44,861 nt of DNA from Pseudaestuariivita rosea (lineage in GTDB: Bacteria > Pseudomonadota > Alphaproteobacteria > Rhodobacterales > Rhodobacteraceae). The notes under the pieces were generated by a model that saw nothing but the letters and a program-made list of their open reading frames with translations, had not been told where the DNA came from and did no database searches. Positions 25,601 through 33,118 of the stretch are shown one piece after another. The DNA lies in NCBI RefSeq assembly GCF_017592335.1, contig NZ_JACNMP010000027.1, positions 1-44,861 of the forward strand. Reading direction: 5' to 3'. The first letter of the stretch is position 1, and every line of letters begins with the position of its first letter. The position numbers and the translations under genes are program-made.

Positions 25601-26091
25601 CAAAGCCCCCTGCACTGCCCGTGATCGAAAACCAGTCCGATGCGGTGGACCCAAAGGCGATCCAAACCCTGATCGATCAGCAGAAAAGCGGGCAGACCTG
25701 TTTGCGGACGCTCACCCTGCCCGGTCCGACCGGTGAATCAAATCGGCTTTCCGAATATGGCCGCGGTGTGGTTCTGTGTCTGGGCCCCGGCAAGGACGCG
25801 GCCGTTGAACAGGCGCAGATTGCCGCGGAAAACGGGTGTCAGCCGGTTTGCATTTATGGCGGGCTAAACCCCCAGCGTCTGCAGGACCTGCATGGGTTTG
25901 ATGCCGTGATCAGCCAGGCCCCCGAACATGATCTGCAGCAGATCAGGCTGGCCCTGGCATCACGCGATGGTCCGGTCATTCCGTTGCTGACCGAGGTTGA
26001 TCTTGCCGAGCGTTGTCGGCTGGAACGGCACATCTGCATCGACACGACCGCCGCTGGCGGAAATGCCAGCCTGCTGGCCGAGGTCAGTTAA
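22672..26091 (+). CDS. putA: bifunctional proline dehydrogenase / P5C dehydrogenase PutA
   Basis: 1139 aa, ATG 22672 behind AGGAG. It oxidises proline to glutamate: FAD-dependent proline dehydrogenase, then NAD-dependent P5C dehydrogenase with channelling. The N-terminal helical arm leads to the PRODH barrel (residues ~180-460; [59 protein letters not shown]). The aldehyde dehydrogenase domain (~540-1000) has [33 protein letters not shown], the general base in [11 protein letters not shown] and the catalytic cysteine in [12 protein letters not shown]. The C-terminal ~130 residues form the extra domain of long PutA proteins. There is no ribbon-helix-helix N-terminus, so it does not self-regulate; the divergent Lrp-type gene fits that role. 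Confidence 0.96.
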   Translation: MTSLTELRERIRSRHLSDEDQVLDNLIQQAAIDEDLRHRAVTRATSLIETIRNSNSPGLMEVFLAEYGLSTEEGVALMCLAEALLRVPDTETMDALIEDKIAPSAWGEHLGRSSSPLVNASTWALMLTGKVLQDGQGVAAVLKNAVKRLGEPVIRVAVSRAMKELGAQFVLGQTIKEAVERGRQKQARGYSYSYDMLGEAALTARDAGTYFKAYSDAIDHLTAECTADDIRNNPGISIKLSALHPRYEYSQKTRVMDELVDRTLDLARRAKAAGMGLNIDAEEADRLDLSLDVIETVLRHPDLAGWDGFGVVVQAYGKRAPDVLDWLYALATELDRNIMVRLVKGAYWDTEIKRAQVEGISGFPVFTHKAATDMAYLCCAQKLLQMTDRIYPQFATHNAHSAAMILEMADDPQTFEFQRLHGMGEALYDIILSSNQARCRIYAPVGAHRDLLAYLVRRLLENGANSSFVNQIVDETVPVDVVAADPFAKRPLDHQRVRKPADIYAPERVNSRGWDLHDPVDEHQIDAARAPFASHVWQPDGLGTGDVQRVMNPANPTDQVGQIAECTEADVDAAISRATPWTASATDRVRILTQASELYEAHFGEFFALLTREAGKTPKDAIAELREAVDFLRYYATRAKTLNHQPRGLFACISPWNFPLAIFTGQIAAALAAGNGVLAKPAEPTMLTAALATRLLHQAGVPEDVLQLLPGRGSIVGARLTSNTRIDGVCFTGSTATAQTINRAMAANLSPHAPLIAETGGLNAMIVDSTALPEQAVKDIIASAFQSAGQRCSALRILYLQQDIADSFLKMLFGAMDELVVGDPWQFNTDVGPIINGDAKQQIEDYIADARAQGRVIKQIDAPQTGFFVPPTVIRVDGIEALEREVFGPVLHIATFQADALGQVVDAINASGFGLTFGMHSRIDDRIDQVTQALNVGNIYINRNQIGAIVGSQPFGGEGLSGTGPKAGGPNYVPRFTKPPALPVIENQSDAVDPKAIQTLIDQQKSGQTCLRTLTLPGPTGESNRLSEYGRGVVLCLGPGKDAAVEQAQIAAENGCQPVCIYGGLNPQRLQDLHGFDAVISQAPEHDLQQIRLALASRDGPVIPLLTEVDLAERCRLERHICIDTTAAGGNASLLAEVS

Positions 26092-26321
26092 GAAAATATC
26101 GCATACTCCGTCAGCGTCGCGTGAATTATGAACAGTTGCTGAACCGGATATTAAAACTCGCTAAGTTCGCGGTGAACTCGCAATGATTTAAGTGTTAAAA
26201 AACAAAAGCTTACTTTTCTTTTGCTGCGTCATCAATACCTTTGGACCAAGGTTGCAGCGCAAACGACATGGCCTCAACCCGCTTTTGGAACTGACACCAC
26301 AATCGCAAAAAGGAGCCTGCC

Positions 26322-26894
26322 GTGAAATACTTCAAATGCCTCAAGAAAGACCTGGACGTCACACCTTTTCTGACCGAAATCGCTTCAAAAGATGACGCAT
26401 GGGCCACGGCCACAGGGCGTCAGGACAAAATCAAGGTTCAGCGCGAAGCCTTGGCCATTCCATTGCGGGGTCTGCGCAAATCGGCGATCGGCGACCGCAA
26501 GCGCCGCGACGTGCATGAAAGCCGCTGGACGACAGGCAGCACGGCATATCCGCTGGCCAGCAAGTTTCTGGAAGATTTCGCAACCGACCAGAACTCGATC
26601 CTGGGCCGGGCCAAGATCGTTTGTCTGCCCGCAGGCAAGCGCGTTTACCCCCATATCGATCGCGGCGACTATTATCGCGTCCGCAACCGCTATCACTTTG
26701 TCCTACGTTCCAGTCTGGGATCGTGGCTGAAAGCCGGTGATGAAGAGGTCCGCATGAAAGAGGGTGAGCTGTGGTGGTTTGACAACGACCAGATGCACGA
26801 GGCGCACAATGATGGTGACGAAGATCGCATTCACATGATCTTCGACATGCTGCCCGCTGAACGCGCCGAAGAAGTATTCGGCAAGGCGGCATAA
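26322..26894 (+). CDS. aspartyl/asparaginyl beta-hydroxylase family oxygenase
   Basis: 190 aa, 2-oxoglutarate/Fe(II)-type hydroxylase of the AspH family (PF05118 pattern). The core starts with ILGRAKIVCLPAGKRVYPHI and HIDRGDYYRVRNRYHFVLRS, giving the first Fe-ligand His and the RxR cosubstrate region; the second His is in DNDQMHEAHNDGDEDRIHMI, with the Arg after it for 2-oxoglutarate. Relatives hydroxylate Asp/Asn side chains or lipid A acyl chains (LpxO). It is soluble with no signal peptide. The stop overlaps the next start (TAATG), starting a three-gene coupled operon with a hydrolase and an ABC exporter, which suggests a small-molecule or peptide substrate; that is inference. Confidence 0.85.
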   Translation: MKYFKCLKKDLDVTPFLTEIASKDDAWATATGRQDKIKVQREALAIPLRGLRKSAIGDRKRRDVHESRWTTGSTAYPLASKFLEDFATDQNSILGRAKIVCLPAGKRVYPHIDRGDYYRVRNRYHFVLRSSLGSWLKAGDEEVRMKEGELWWFDNDQMHEAHNDGDEDRIHMIFDMLPAERAEEVFGKAA

Positions 26895-27721
26895 TGAACG
26901 CGCTTGCCCCCATCATAAGACCAGCGGAGCAGCATAATCTGCTGTTCCGTCCGGCCAAGGGTCGGCGTGATCTGCCCTGTTGGATCGCAGCACCGGTCGC
27001 TGGCACATCCAAGGCGCCGCCCCTGGTTGCTGTTCACGGGATCAATCGCGAAGCGATGACCCAGGCCTCGCTTTTCAAGACTGCGATTGGGACGGACCGC
27101 ACCGTAATCGCCCCTTGTTTCAGCCCGGAAATCTGGCCCAGATATCAGTTGGCAGTAAAGAAAGGGCGCGCGGACAAAGCTTTGATCCGATTGATCGACA
27201 GCTTGCAATCCGATGGTTTACTGTCTGGTCCGTCGTTCGAGTTGTTCGGTTTTTCCGGCGGCGCCCAGTTCGCCCATCGGTTCGCAATGATGCATCCTGA
27301 GCGGGTGCAAAGGCTGATGGTCAGTTCAGCCGGTTGGTACACCTTTCCCGATCAGACACGGTTTCCATATGGTATCGAAAACTTTGTGTCTGAGGAAAAC
27401 CTGAAGCGTTTTCTGCAGATCCCGATCGATATCTATGTGGGCGCCGATGATACTGTCGTCGACAAAAATACCCGAAACACGCCGCAGGTGAATGCCCAAC
27501 AAGGTATAAACCGCGCAGAACGGGCGGTCCGTTGGGCCCAAGCTCTGCGACGCAATGCAGCAAAGTTATATGGCATAAAGGCGGATGTCCGGTTTTCAGC
27601 CCTGTCAGGCTGCGGGCATGACTTCGAGGAGTGTTTCAATAAAGGACGATTGGGGCGCCGCATTGCATCGACGCATGCAGAGACACCCTACCATTATACA
27701 TCGGCAGACGTGGCGGTATGA
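26894..27721 (+). CDS. alpha/beta-hydrolase
   Basis: 275 aa. The nucleophile elbow is GFSGGAQFAHR (G-x-S-x-G with S near residue 122), and the start APPLVAVHGINREAMTQASL supplies the oxyanion-hole H-G. The acid is probably in DIYVGADDTVVD and the His in LSGCGHDFEECF, completing Ser-Asp-His. No signal peptide. Such folds act as esterases, thioesterases or acyltransferases; the substrate is unknown. Coupled to the hydroxylase (TAATG) and, through ATGA at 27718-27721, to the ABC transporter, so all three should be made together. Confidence 0.82.
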   Translation: MNALAPIIRPAEQHNLLFRPAKGRRDLPCWIAAPVAGTSKAPPLVAVHGINREAMTQASLFKTAIGTDRTVIAPCFSPEIWPRYQLAVKKGRADKALIRLIDSLQSDGLLSGPSFELFGFSGGAQFAHRFAMMHPERVQRLMVSSAGWYTFPDQTRFPYGIENFVSEENLKRFLQIPIDIYVGADDTVVDKNTRNTPQVNAQQGINRAERAVRWAQALRRNAAKLYGIKADVRFSALSGCGHDFEECFNKGRLGRRIASTHAETPYHYTSADVAV

Positions 27722-29400
27722 AACGGCTGCCCAGGATCACCTCTGATGGCAGGTTCTTGTTACTGGCGCTTTTGGCAATACTGGCCTTGGGTCAGGCCGC
27801 CGCCGCCGCAATCGCCGCTGTCGCCACGCGCGAGGTGTTCCTAGCATTTCGGCAACCGACCCTGTCGATGCCCCAACTCGCTTTGATCGCGCTGGGCGCG
27901 GCCGGCATATTGATCGCAGGCTTTCGTTACGTCGAACGGATCATGGCCGAACGCGTGGGGCAGGACTATGCCGCGGCGTTACGGCTGAAGCTGTTCCGCC
28001 ACCTGACGCAGTTGTCTGCGCGCGACATCGCCAAGCGACGCAACGGTGCGATGTCGATGCGTTTTGTGGGTGATCTGGCAGCCGTTCGGGGTTGGGTCAG
28101 TCTGGGACTGGCCCGATTGATATCGGCCATCATTGTCCTGCCCATCGCTACCGGTGTTCTGTTCTGGCTAAACCGTGATCTGGGTGCTGCAGCAATTGTC
28201 CCACTATCAATTGGTGTCTGCATTATGCTGCTAACCGGTCCCCGCTTGGGGCCTGCGCATAAAAAACTGCGACAGCGGCGTGCACAATTGGCCGCGGACA
28301 TGAGCGAACGCATCCCCCACGCCCCCGAATTGCGCCTTTTGGGGCGTATTCAGCTGGAAACGGACCATCTGAATAAAAGAACAGAAAAACTGATCGACTC
28401 GGCGCTGGAACGCGCCCGCGGGGCAGCCTTTCTGCGCGCGGTGCCAGATGCCACTGCAGGTCTGGCGGCCGTAGCCGTGTTCTGGATGGCCTTGCAAACC
28501 GGCGCACGTGGCGCTGATGCAGCGGCGGCTATGGCGGCCGTTGGTCTGATGTTGCAGCCCATGCGCGATCTGGCTGGTGTCTGGGACCGACACCGCGCCT
28601 GGGTCGTCGCACGGGATAAATGCGAAAAGCTGCTGGATGTGCCAAAACTGGATCGCCCAAAGCCGAATACCAACAAAAGGCTGGTGGATGCGCCACCGGC
28701 CATACACATCAAAAATCTGTCTGCCGGGCCGCTGAAAAAGATCAACGCATCTGTCGAACCGGGGCGCAGCATAGCAATTGTCGGCGCGAATGGTGTCGGG
28801 AAATCGACACTGCTAAGCCTGATGGCCGGTCTGGAACAACCACATAAGGGGCAGGTTACCCTTGACGGACGGCCACCCCAAAGCCTGACCGCCTTTGAAA
28901 GGCGTAACCTGATCACCATGATCGGAACACGCTCGGCTGTTTTAGCCGGATCACTAAGGCGGGCCTTTGTGATGGCGGCGGCGGATCGACCAACGGACGA
29001 CACAGTGTTGCAAATGGCCGAACGTTATGGCCTGACCAAGATGGTTGAGCGTTTGGGCGGGCTGGACGGCAAAGTGGCCGAGGCCGGGCGGAACATGTCG
29101 GCAGGCGAATTGCGCCGATTGCTTCTGACACGTGCCGCGCTGTCCAAACCCAAACTGTTGTTGCTGGACGAACCTGACGACGCGCTGGACACCGACGGCC
29201 CGAAACTGGTGGGGCAACTGCTGGCTCAGGTCGACGCGACCACGCTGATGGTCACTCATAACCCGAAAATCGCCATACTGGCGGATGAGATTTGGTTTGT
29301 CGATCAAGGGGGCCTTGCCGAAACCGGATCAGCCGATCAGCTTTTGGCAGTAAATGAGCGTATAGCCGCGTTCCTGGGCGAAAATCGTACGGCGGCCTGA
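27718..29400 (+). CDS. ABC exporter, fused membrane and ATPase domains
   Basis: 560 aa half-transporter that should work as a dimer. N-terminal membrane domain, residues ~15-300, about six helices (FLLLALLAILALGQAAAAAI; LISAIIVLPIATGVLFWL). ATPase: Walker A VGANGVGKSTLL near residue 357, signature MSAGELRRLLLTRAAL (SAGE in place of SGGQ), Walker B LLLLDEPDDALD, H-loop MVTHNPKIAIL. The ABC signature variant and the Ala-rich membrane part set it apart from typical MsbA-type lipid flippases. No peptidase or LapB-type N-terminal domain, so it is not a classical RTX exporter. It ends 10 bases before the convergent response regulator. The substrate is presumably linked to the upstream hydroxylase and hydrolase. 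Confidence 0.87.
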   Translation: MKRLPRITSDGRFLLLALLAILALGQAAAAAIAAVATREVFLAFRQPTLSMPQLALIALGAAGILIAGFRYVERIMAERVGQDYAAALRLKLFRHLTQLSARDIAKRRNGAMSMRFVGDLAAVRGWVSLGLARLISAIIVLPIATGVLFWLNRDLGAAAIVPLSIGVCIMLLTGPRLGPAHKKLRQRRAQLAADMSERIPHAPELRLLGRIQLETDHLNKRTEKLIDSALERARGAAFLRAVPDATAGLAAVAVFWMALQTGARGADAAAAMAAVGLMLQPMRDLAGVWDRHRAWVVARDKCEKLLDVPKLDRPKPNTNKRLVDAPPAIHIKNLSAGPLKKINASVEPGRSIAIVGANGVGKSTLLSLMAGLEQPHKGQVTLDGRPPQSLTAFERRNLITMIGTRSAVLAGSLRRAFVMAAADRPTDDTVLQMAERYGLTKMVERLGGLDGKVAEAGRNMSAGELRRLLLTRAALSKPKLLLLDEPDDALDTDGPKLVGQLLAQVDATTLMVTHNPKIAILADEIWFVDQGGLAETGSADQLLAVNERIAAFLGENRTAA

Positions 29401-29410
29401 CGGCTGGCGC

Positions 29411-30112
29411 TTAATGGATATCCGCGACACTGAAGCGATATCCAACGCCGCGAACCGTTTTAAGTCGTTTGCTTTCGTCGCCAATTTTTTTACGCAAGCG
29501 GGCAACGTAGACATCCACGATATTGGTATAGGGGTCTTCCTGACTGCCCCAGACCGTGTTCAGAATACGTTCGCGCGACACCAATTTATCAGGGTTTGAC
29601 AGAAAGAAGACCAGCAGTTCCCGTTCTTTCACGGTGAATTCGACTTCGCGGTTGTCGACAGTAACGACATGCGATGTCTTATCAAAGACGATCTTGCCTT
29701 GCTTTAGACAGCTGTGGTCCTGGGGGTCAGACAGTTTATTGCGGCGGCGTGACAAGACCTCAAGCCGGGCGACCAGTTCCCCAAAATCGAAGGGTTTCGT
29801 CAAGTAGTCATCAGCCCCCGCGCGCAGCCCGGTGATACAGTCATCGACATCATCCATGGCCGTCAGCATCATGATCGGCGTGTCAATCCGCCGCCCGCGC
29901 ACGGCCCGACAAAGATCGACCCCGGACATCCCCGGCAGCATCACATCAAAGATCATCACATCGAAGCTGTCGTTTTTTAGAACCTCAATCGCTGACTCAC
30001 CGTCAAGAACATGCTGCACGGACCATGCCTCGGCACCCAATCCGCGGCGGATGAAGTCACCCACTGCCCGTTCATCCTCAACAAGTAATACGTTCATGCT
30101 ATTCTCCGACAT
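29411..30112 (-). CDS. OmpR-family response regulator
   Basis: 233 aa. The receiver domain (residues ~6-118) has the acidic pair VEDE, phospho-acceptor Asp in VMIFDVMLPGMSG and Lys in YLTKPFDF. The winged-helix effector (residues ~135-230) shows FTVKERELLVFFLSNPDKLV, SRERILNTVWGS, TNIVDVYVARLRKKIGDE and VRGVGYRFS. It is the partner of the histidine kinase encoded upstream (91-base gap) on the same strand. Target genes are unknown; the hydroxylase-hydrolase-ABC operon is the convergent neighbour. Confidence 0.94.
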   Translation of the reverse strand: MSENSMNVLLVEDERAVGDFIRRGLGAEAWSVQHVLDGESAIEVLKNDSFDVMIFDVMLPGMSGVDLCRAVRGRRIDTPIMMLTAMDDVDDCITGLRAGADDYLTKPFDFGELVARLEVLSRRRNKLSDPQDHSCLKQGKIVFDKTSHVVTVDNREVEFTVKERELLVFFLSNPDKLVSRERILNTVWGSQEDPYTNIVDVYVARLRKKIGDESKRLKTVRGVGYRFSVADIH

Positions 30113-30202
30113 CTATGCGGCAATATTTGTGGGAAACACTACACCGGACAAAATCACTGGACCAAAGATAGGTTGACGCAACGACAATTTCAGCAAAACA
30201 AA

Positions 30203-31747
30203 TCAAGAAACGGCGGAAAGCTGCGGACGGGCGGGCAAGGTCATCGCAACAATCAGTCCACCCTGATCCCGGTCAAGCAATTCCATACGCCCCCCGTGAG
30301 CTTCGATGATGGATTTGGCCAAAGGCAGACCCAGCCCCATGCCTTCGGAATAGCTTTGACTGGCGTTCGAGCCACGGAAATAACGCTCAAAGGCCTGAGT
30401 TTTATCTGCGTCACTCATGCCAGGGCCGTTATCTTCTATTGTCAGCAGCAGATAGCCATTGGGGCCGTAATCCAGCCGACAGATGATCTGATCGCCACCG
30501 TAATTCATGGCATTCTGGATCAGAACGATCAGACACTGCTTGATCCGAAGCGCGTCCATCCCGATAAAACCATCCTGAACGGTGGCCTCGAAACTGACCC
30601 TGGGGCCGAAGGTCGAGAGCGTTTCGATGATGGTGTCGTTCAGATTGGACTGGCTGATCTTTAGCCGCGGCTGCCCTGCCTCGGTCCGAGCAATGAAGAG
30701 CAGATCGTCTACGATCCGCGCGGTGTGTGCGGCCGCGTCCCGCGCACGTTCCAGTGCCTCGCGGTATTCTTCGGGCGTTTTTTCACCGCCCCGCAATGCA
30801 ACTTCGGCCTCGCCCTGAATGATCGTCAGGGGCGTTCTAAGTTCATGGCTGACATCACTGATCATCCGGCGGCGGCGGCCATCGGCTTGCTGCGCTTCTT
30901 TCAACAGTTGCTCAAGCTGCACGGTACGTTGCTGAACCGCGCCTTCCAGTTCTTCGTTCTGACGTGACAAATCTGACGTTGTCTGTTGCACGCGCGCGGC
31001 CAAGCCATTGATACTGTCCGCAAGTTCAGTCATTTCGTCCTGCTTACTGAATTCAATCCGATGGGCATAGTCGCCGTCACCGATCCGCCGGGCACCTGCC
31101 ATCAAGGTTTTCAAAGGCCGCGACAGGGATTGCGACAGCAGCGTCACAGTCGCAATTGTGCTGATGATGGCTATGGCCGTGAAGGAGGCCGCCATCAAAC
31201 GATACAAGACCAATTCATCGGCCAGTTCTGATCGCATCTCGGCCAGTTCAGTCAGCTCTTCCTCAAGCGCATCGTCGATCATTGCCTGGAAATTGCGGTC
31301 AATCTCAGTGTTCAGGATGCTTGAAAGCTGCGACCACCCTTCGGCGGCAGCATCTTCGGACATCTCGCCAAGGGTATAGATCAGGCGGTTCAGCTTGGCT
31401 TCGATCGCATTCAGCGCGGTCAGCTCTTCGATTTCTTCCGAACCGACCATATCGATTTCACGCCCGATCGCCTGCCGGATATTGGCGATGTCATTTTGGA
31501 TCACCTCAATCTGCGTCTCGATCGCAAGATTTTCACCCTCGATCAGAAAAGCATCGCCATACTGCTTGAACAATTCATAAGTATTGGCGTTCAGCGACAG
31601 ATAATCTTGATAGACCTTATGGGCCAGATCCATGCGCTGAGTGTTATAATTCGCATTATGAATTGCCCAGATGGCAAGGCCCGTGCTGCCCATCAAAGCC
31701 AGCACCAGCAGCGCGACCAACAGCCTCAATTTTGTCAGTACACGCAT
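30203..31747 (-). CDS. membrane sensor histidine kinase
   Basis: 514 aa. Membrane helix ~9-28, a ~150-residue periplasmic helical sensor (rich in Glu; LAHKVYQDYLSLNANTYELF), second helix ~185-205 (LMAASFTAIAIISTIATVTL), HAMP (RPLKTLMAGARRIGDGDYAH), then HisKA with DVSHELRTPLTIIQGEAEV (phospho-His near residue 300) and an HATPase domain: N box QNAMNYGG, G1 EDNGPGMS, G2 GMGLGLPLAKSIIE. It senses an unknown extracytoplasmic cue and phosphorylates the OmpR-type partner downstream. A coiled stretch links HAMP to HisKA. Confidence 0.94.
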   Translation of the reverse strand: MRVLTKLRLLVALLVLALMGSTGLAIWAIHNANYNTQRMDLAHKVYQDYLSLNANTYELFKQYGDAFLIEGENLAIETQIEVIQNDIANIRQAIGREIDMVGSEEIEELTALNAIEAKLNRLIYTLGEMSEDAAAEGWSQLSSILNTEIDRNFQAMIDDALEEELTELAEMRSELADELVLYRLMAASFTAIAIISTIATVTLLSQSLSRPLKTLMAGARRIGDGDYAHRIEFSKQDEMTELADSINGLAARVQQTTSDLSRQNEELEGAVQQRTVQLEQLLKEAQQADGRRRRMISDVSHELRTPLTIIQGEAEVALRGGEKTPEEYREALERARDAAAHTARIVDDLLFIARTEAGQPRLKISQSNLNDTIIETLSTFGPRVSFEATVQDGFIGMDALRIKQCLIVLIQNAMNYGGDQIICRLDYGPNGYLLLTIEDNGPGMSDADKTQAFERYFRGSNASQSYSEGMGLGLPLAKSIIEAHGGRMELLDRDQGGLIVAMTLPARPQLSAVS

Positions 31748-31850
31748 TTTACATCCTTGCGTCGTTGCCTAGTTGCGAACTGAGACATCGGTCAGATCAT
31801 TCCAGATAAACCAATGGCCCAGTGGGGCCACTGGCTTGAAAGTAATACGA

Positions 31851-32921
31851 TTATGCCGCATGACGATACCGTGCCTTGGGCCGCAGACAATGGGCAACCA
31901 AAGCGTCAGCGTTTTGCGGCATCCGTAACTCATCACGCGAAACAGCTGAAACACCAATTACTGCTTTGGCTTCAGCCACAGCCAGTGGCGATACCGTGAT
32001 CGGACCCGAGACCGCCAGCGGCTCAATCCCGTGATTGCGCAGGACCGATACACCACCGACCGCCGACAGCGCATCAGGGGCCGCGAACAGAACGCCGTCG
32101 AACCGGTCGCAAAAGCGCGGCTGAGCGAGCACAGCCGATGTTTCACGCTGGAAAACACCGTCCGCGAATTCAACGACGACGATCTGCGCACCATTCGCTG
32201 CGGCCGCACCCACCAGTGTTTCGAAAGATTTATAGACCTGATCCATCGACATCAGATAAGTCGAGTTCGCCCCCGCATCCACGAAATCCAACACAGGAAC
32301 ACCAACGTCTTCAAAGGCATTATAATCCCCAAAAGCGCCCGTCCCCGTGGCCTTGATGCCTGCCACATTATAGCCTGCCCGCTTCAAGCCCTGCGCCAGA
32401 CTGACAGCTGTTGTCGTTTTGCCAGAATTCATCGACGTACCGAACACCGCAATGATAGTCACATCGTCAGGGACAGTCTGATGCGGCAATGCATAGTCTT
32501 TCAGATTTACCACATCGCCCTGCCGATTGGTCAGCAATCCAATCGGACGCAGCTTTGTGGGCGATTTCATCCGGTGGTTTGCCGTAATCACCCTGCCCAG
32601 AACCCCGCCGCTGGCCATCAGATCACTGCCATCGGGATCAAGTTCGGCCACACCTTCAAACTGATCGGGGGCATAACGGCTTCCTACCGTCAAAACCACA
32701 TGCGCACCGGGGTAGTTTTCGGTATACCGCCCTGTGGTCAGTTGAATGCGCCGGTGCTGGCCGATCTGCTGTGTCTCAGCCAGCAGCAGATCGCCAGACC
32801 GGGCCATATCAATGGCGTTGGTCAGACCACTGATATCGGAACGCACAACGCGCCGCGTCGTAAACGCCCATTTTGCTTGCGCCAAATCAGTTTGCAGTGT
32901 CGAAAGATCAAACATGGTCAT
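31851..32921 (-). CDS. P-loop NTPase, possibly DUF1611-like
   Basis: 356 aa. A clear Walker A, FGTSMNSGKTTTAVSLAQ, sits near residue 165, followed by GYNVAGIKATGTGAFGDYNA and PVLDFVDAGANSTYLM, the layout of SIMIBI-class P-loop proteins (MobB, dethiobiotin synthase). The ~150-residue N-terminal half is beta-rich without known motif. It resembles the DUF1611 arrangement (unknown N-terminal domain + P-loop), whose members include D-glutamate N-acetyltransferase-type DgcN, but the canonical P-loop of that family differs. It lies 103 bases upstream of the kinase gene on the same strand and may be co-transcribed. No signal peptide. Function unassigned. Confidence 0.7.
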   Translation of the reverse strand: MTMFDLSTLQTDLAQAKWAFTTRRVVRSDISGLTNAIDMARSGDLLLAETQQIGQHRRIQLTTGRYTENYPGAHVVLTVGSRYAPDQFEGVAELDPDGSDLMASGGVLGRVITANHRMKSPTKLRPIGLLTNRQGDVVNLKDYALPHQTVPDDVTIIAVFGTSMNSGKTTTAVSLAQGLKRAGYNVAGIKATGTGAFGDYNAFEDVGVPVLDFVDAGANSTYLMSMDQVYKSFETLVGAAAANGAQIVVVEFADGVFQRETSAVLAQPRFCDRFDGVLFAAPDALSAVGGVSVLRNHGIEPLAVSGPITVSPLAVAEAKAVIGVSAVSRDELRMPQNADALVAHCLRPKARYRHAA

Positions 32922-33059
32922 ACGTCCTGGCTATTGTTCTTGACTGTCAAGATAGCCCGGCCAATGCCTTGTTTCTTTTCAGGAAGATGATCCCGACCTG
33001 TCAGTAACATGAACAGTTTCTGAACCGAAAAATGGCCTGAAAAAATCAAGGGCGGGGTC

Positions 33060-33090
33060 TTGACCTTCCCACCACTGGAAGCCCCATTTA
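33060..33090 (+). promoter_or_regulatory. CueR operator and copA promoter
   Basis: TTGACC (-35, 33060-33065) runs into the dyad CTTCC-CACCACT-GGAAG (33065-33081). This is nearly the E. coli copA element (TTGACCTTCCCC...CTGGAAG). The -10 is weak, about CATTTA at 33085-33090, giving the long 19-base spacer typical of MerR-family promoters that require activation by untwisting. The regulator is encoded after copA. Confidence 0.8.
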
Positions 33091-33118
33091 TGTTAATAAA
33101 GATGAATGGGTGCGTTAG

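Noticed and set aside
32031-32990. 319-aa plus-strand frame opposite the P-loop gene
   Set aside because: Rich in His, Arg and Ile without motif; the minus-strand gene carries a clear Walker A.
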